DNA of 64,000 nucleotides from Lamellibrachia columna (Eukaryota > Annelida > Polychaeta > Sabellida > Siboglinidae). Location: positions 11,383,574-11,447,573 of the forward strand of contig OY759269.1 in the NCBI GenBank assembly GCA_963662155.1. The letters are read 5' to 3'. Both the position numbers and the translations under genes were made by a program. A model generated the notes under the pieces. It made no database searches and was not told the DNA's origin. It was given only the letters and a program-made list of their open reading frames with translations. Shown piece by piece: positions 62,885-64,000 of the stretch (position 1 is the stretch's first letter; each line of letters begins with the position of its first letter).

Positions 62885-64000
62885 TAAAACAAATTGATAA
62901 TGAAAATGTCAGAACTCAAGAAATACAGCACTCTTCATATTATGACACTGACAATTTAACATTTTTAGCAGATGAATATAAAGACCGTTTAAGTATTTTC
63001 AGCTCGAACATACAATCTATATATGCAAAATTCAATGAATTGGAAATACTTATCGAAGAACTCAATACTATTAATTTTAAATTCAATGTAATATGCTTAC
63101 AAGAAAGTTGGATAACGGACAATAGTGACCTATCGCAAATACAGTTGCCTGTATCATTCAAGGGAAAAGTTGCAGTGAAAAGGGTGGTTTAGTAATTTAC
63201 ATAGATACAAGATTCAAATATGAAATACTGATTAATCTAAATGAATAGTGGGAGGGACAGATTATTAAAGTAACCGGCGGAGGGCTACCCAAAGAAATTA
63301 TCATAGGCAACATCTACCGGCCTCCCAGAATGCTACATGACCAAATTAGGCAGTTTATAAATGAACTCACAGTACTCATGACAAACATAGAAAATAAAAA
63401 CGAAGTAATATTGGCTGGAGACTATAATTTAAATCTGCTAAACGAAAACGAAGCATGTAGTGATTTTTTTTAAATGCTAACAACATAGTTTCTATCCGCA
63501 AATTACCCTGCCAACGAGATTTTTTCACACAACCGGTACACTCATAGACAACTTCTTCCTCAAAAAAAAAATCAACAAAGACAAAAGTAGGCATATTATT
63601 AAAAACACTATCTGATCATCAACCCTACTTTATACTATTTGACATGACAATTAATAAAGAAGCCACTCCCAAATTTATACAAATAAATGTTCAAACGGAG
63701 AAAGCCATGACCCAAGTAAATAATGAAATCATTGCATCGGAAATATACAACAAACTAGATAAAAGCAGGTCAGCTGATACAAATATGAACTATGACATAA
63801 TACACGATGCTATTTTAATTGCTAAAGAAAAACATATGCCCTGTAAATTAGTCAAATAAAAAAAATATAAACATAAGAAGTCAAAATGGATAACACAGGG
63901 ATTGCTTAAATCAATAAGATATAGAGATAAATTATATTAAAAATTTAAAAAGACAAGACCCGGCACACAAGAATACAATACCCTAAACACAAACTTTAAA
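62885..64000 (+). mobile_element. LINE ORF2 remnant: AP endonuclease, runs off window
   Basis: FSSNIQSIYAKFNELEILI and VICLQESWITDNSDL (62995-63130), GNIYRPPR (63310), ILAGDYNLNLL (63410), TLSDHQPYF (63605-63635) are successive APE-type endonuclease motifs. KEKHMPCKLVK and KWITQGLLKSIR follow, leading to the RT beyond the edge. Several stops and frameshifts (for example 63190, 63472). Confidence 0.82.

Overview
The window looks like a metazoan, probably marine-invertebrate, nuclear genome. It has spliced genes with GT-AG introns, many non-LTR retrotransposon fragments (CR1/jockey-like and RTE-like), hAT-like and DIRS-like pieces, a tRNA-derived SINE, and a very heavy load of micro- and minisatellites. 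There are no operons or bacterial signals, and the species cannot be named from sequence alone.

The core is a large inverted duplication. The same 14-exon gene, an SLC13-family sodium-coupled di/tricarboxylate-sulfate transporter, occurs twice, head to head. The left copy is on the minus strand (ATG at 29186, stop ending at 752; 631 codons). The right copy is on the plus strand (ATG at 43349, stop ending at 60048; 703 codons). Exon phases and splice sites agree exactly between copies, all 14 exons are intact in both, and the proteins differ at about 45 positions outside exon 8. The 72-residue length difference is entirely an in-frame hexapeptide repeat expansion in exon 8. Homology runs through introns and upstream DNA: the left arm is about 615-34115 and the right arm about 37912-60185. 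The 3.8-kb unduplicated spacer carries a zinc-knuckle ORF and a 57-bp coding-like repeat array.

The arms differ mainly by later insertions and by tandem arrays that are single copy in the other arm. Left only: RTE-like LINE in intron 7, two LINEs of one family in introns 5 and 1, two hAT-like elements, a DIRS-like fragment, an inverted copy of the exon 11/intron 11 region in intron 8, and 23-, 17- and 57-bp arrays. Right only: 25-, 33- and 77-bp arrays, an RTE-like fragment, a SINE, and a 2.6-kb insertion at a candidate promoter TATA motif. Shared by both arms, and so older than the duplication: a LINE 3' tail in intron 3, repeated copies of the exon-3 splice donor after exon 3, three repeated copies of the exon-4 acceptor plus exon start, and a GC-AG intron 13.

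Region by region: 1-356 is a 41-bp satellite; 615-29186 is the left gene; 29187-43348 holds the divergent upstream regions and spacer, dominated by minisatellites; 43349-60048 is the right gene; 60186-64000 is repeat-derived, with a cysteine-rich invertebrate repetitive-gene remnant, a minus-strand RT fragment, and a plus-strand LINE with ORF1 and endonuclease remnants running off the end.
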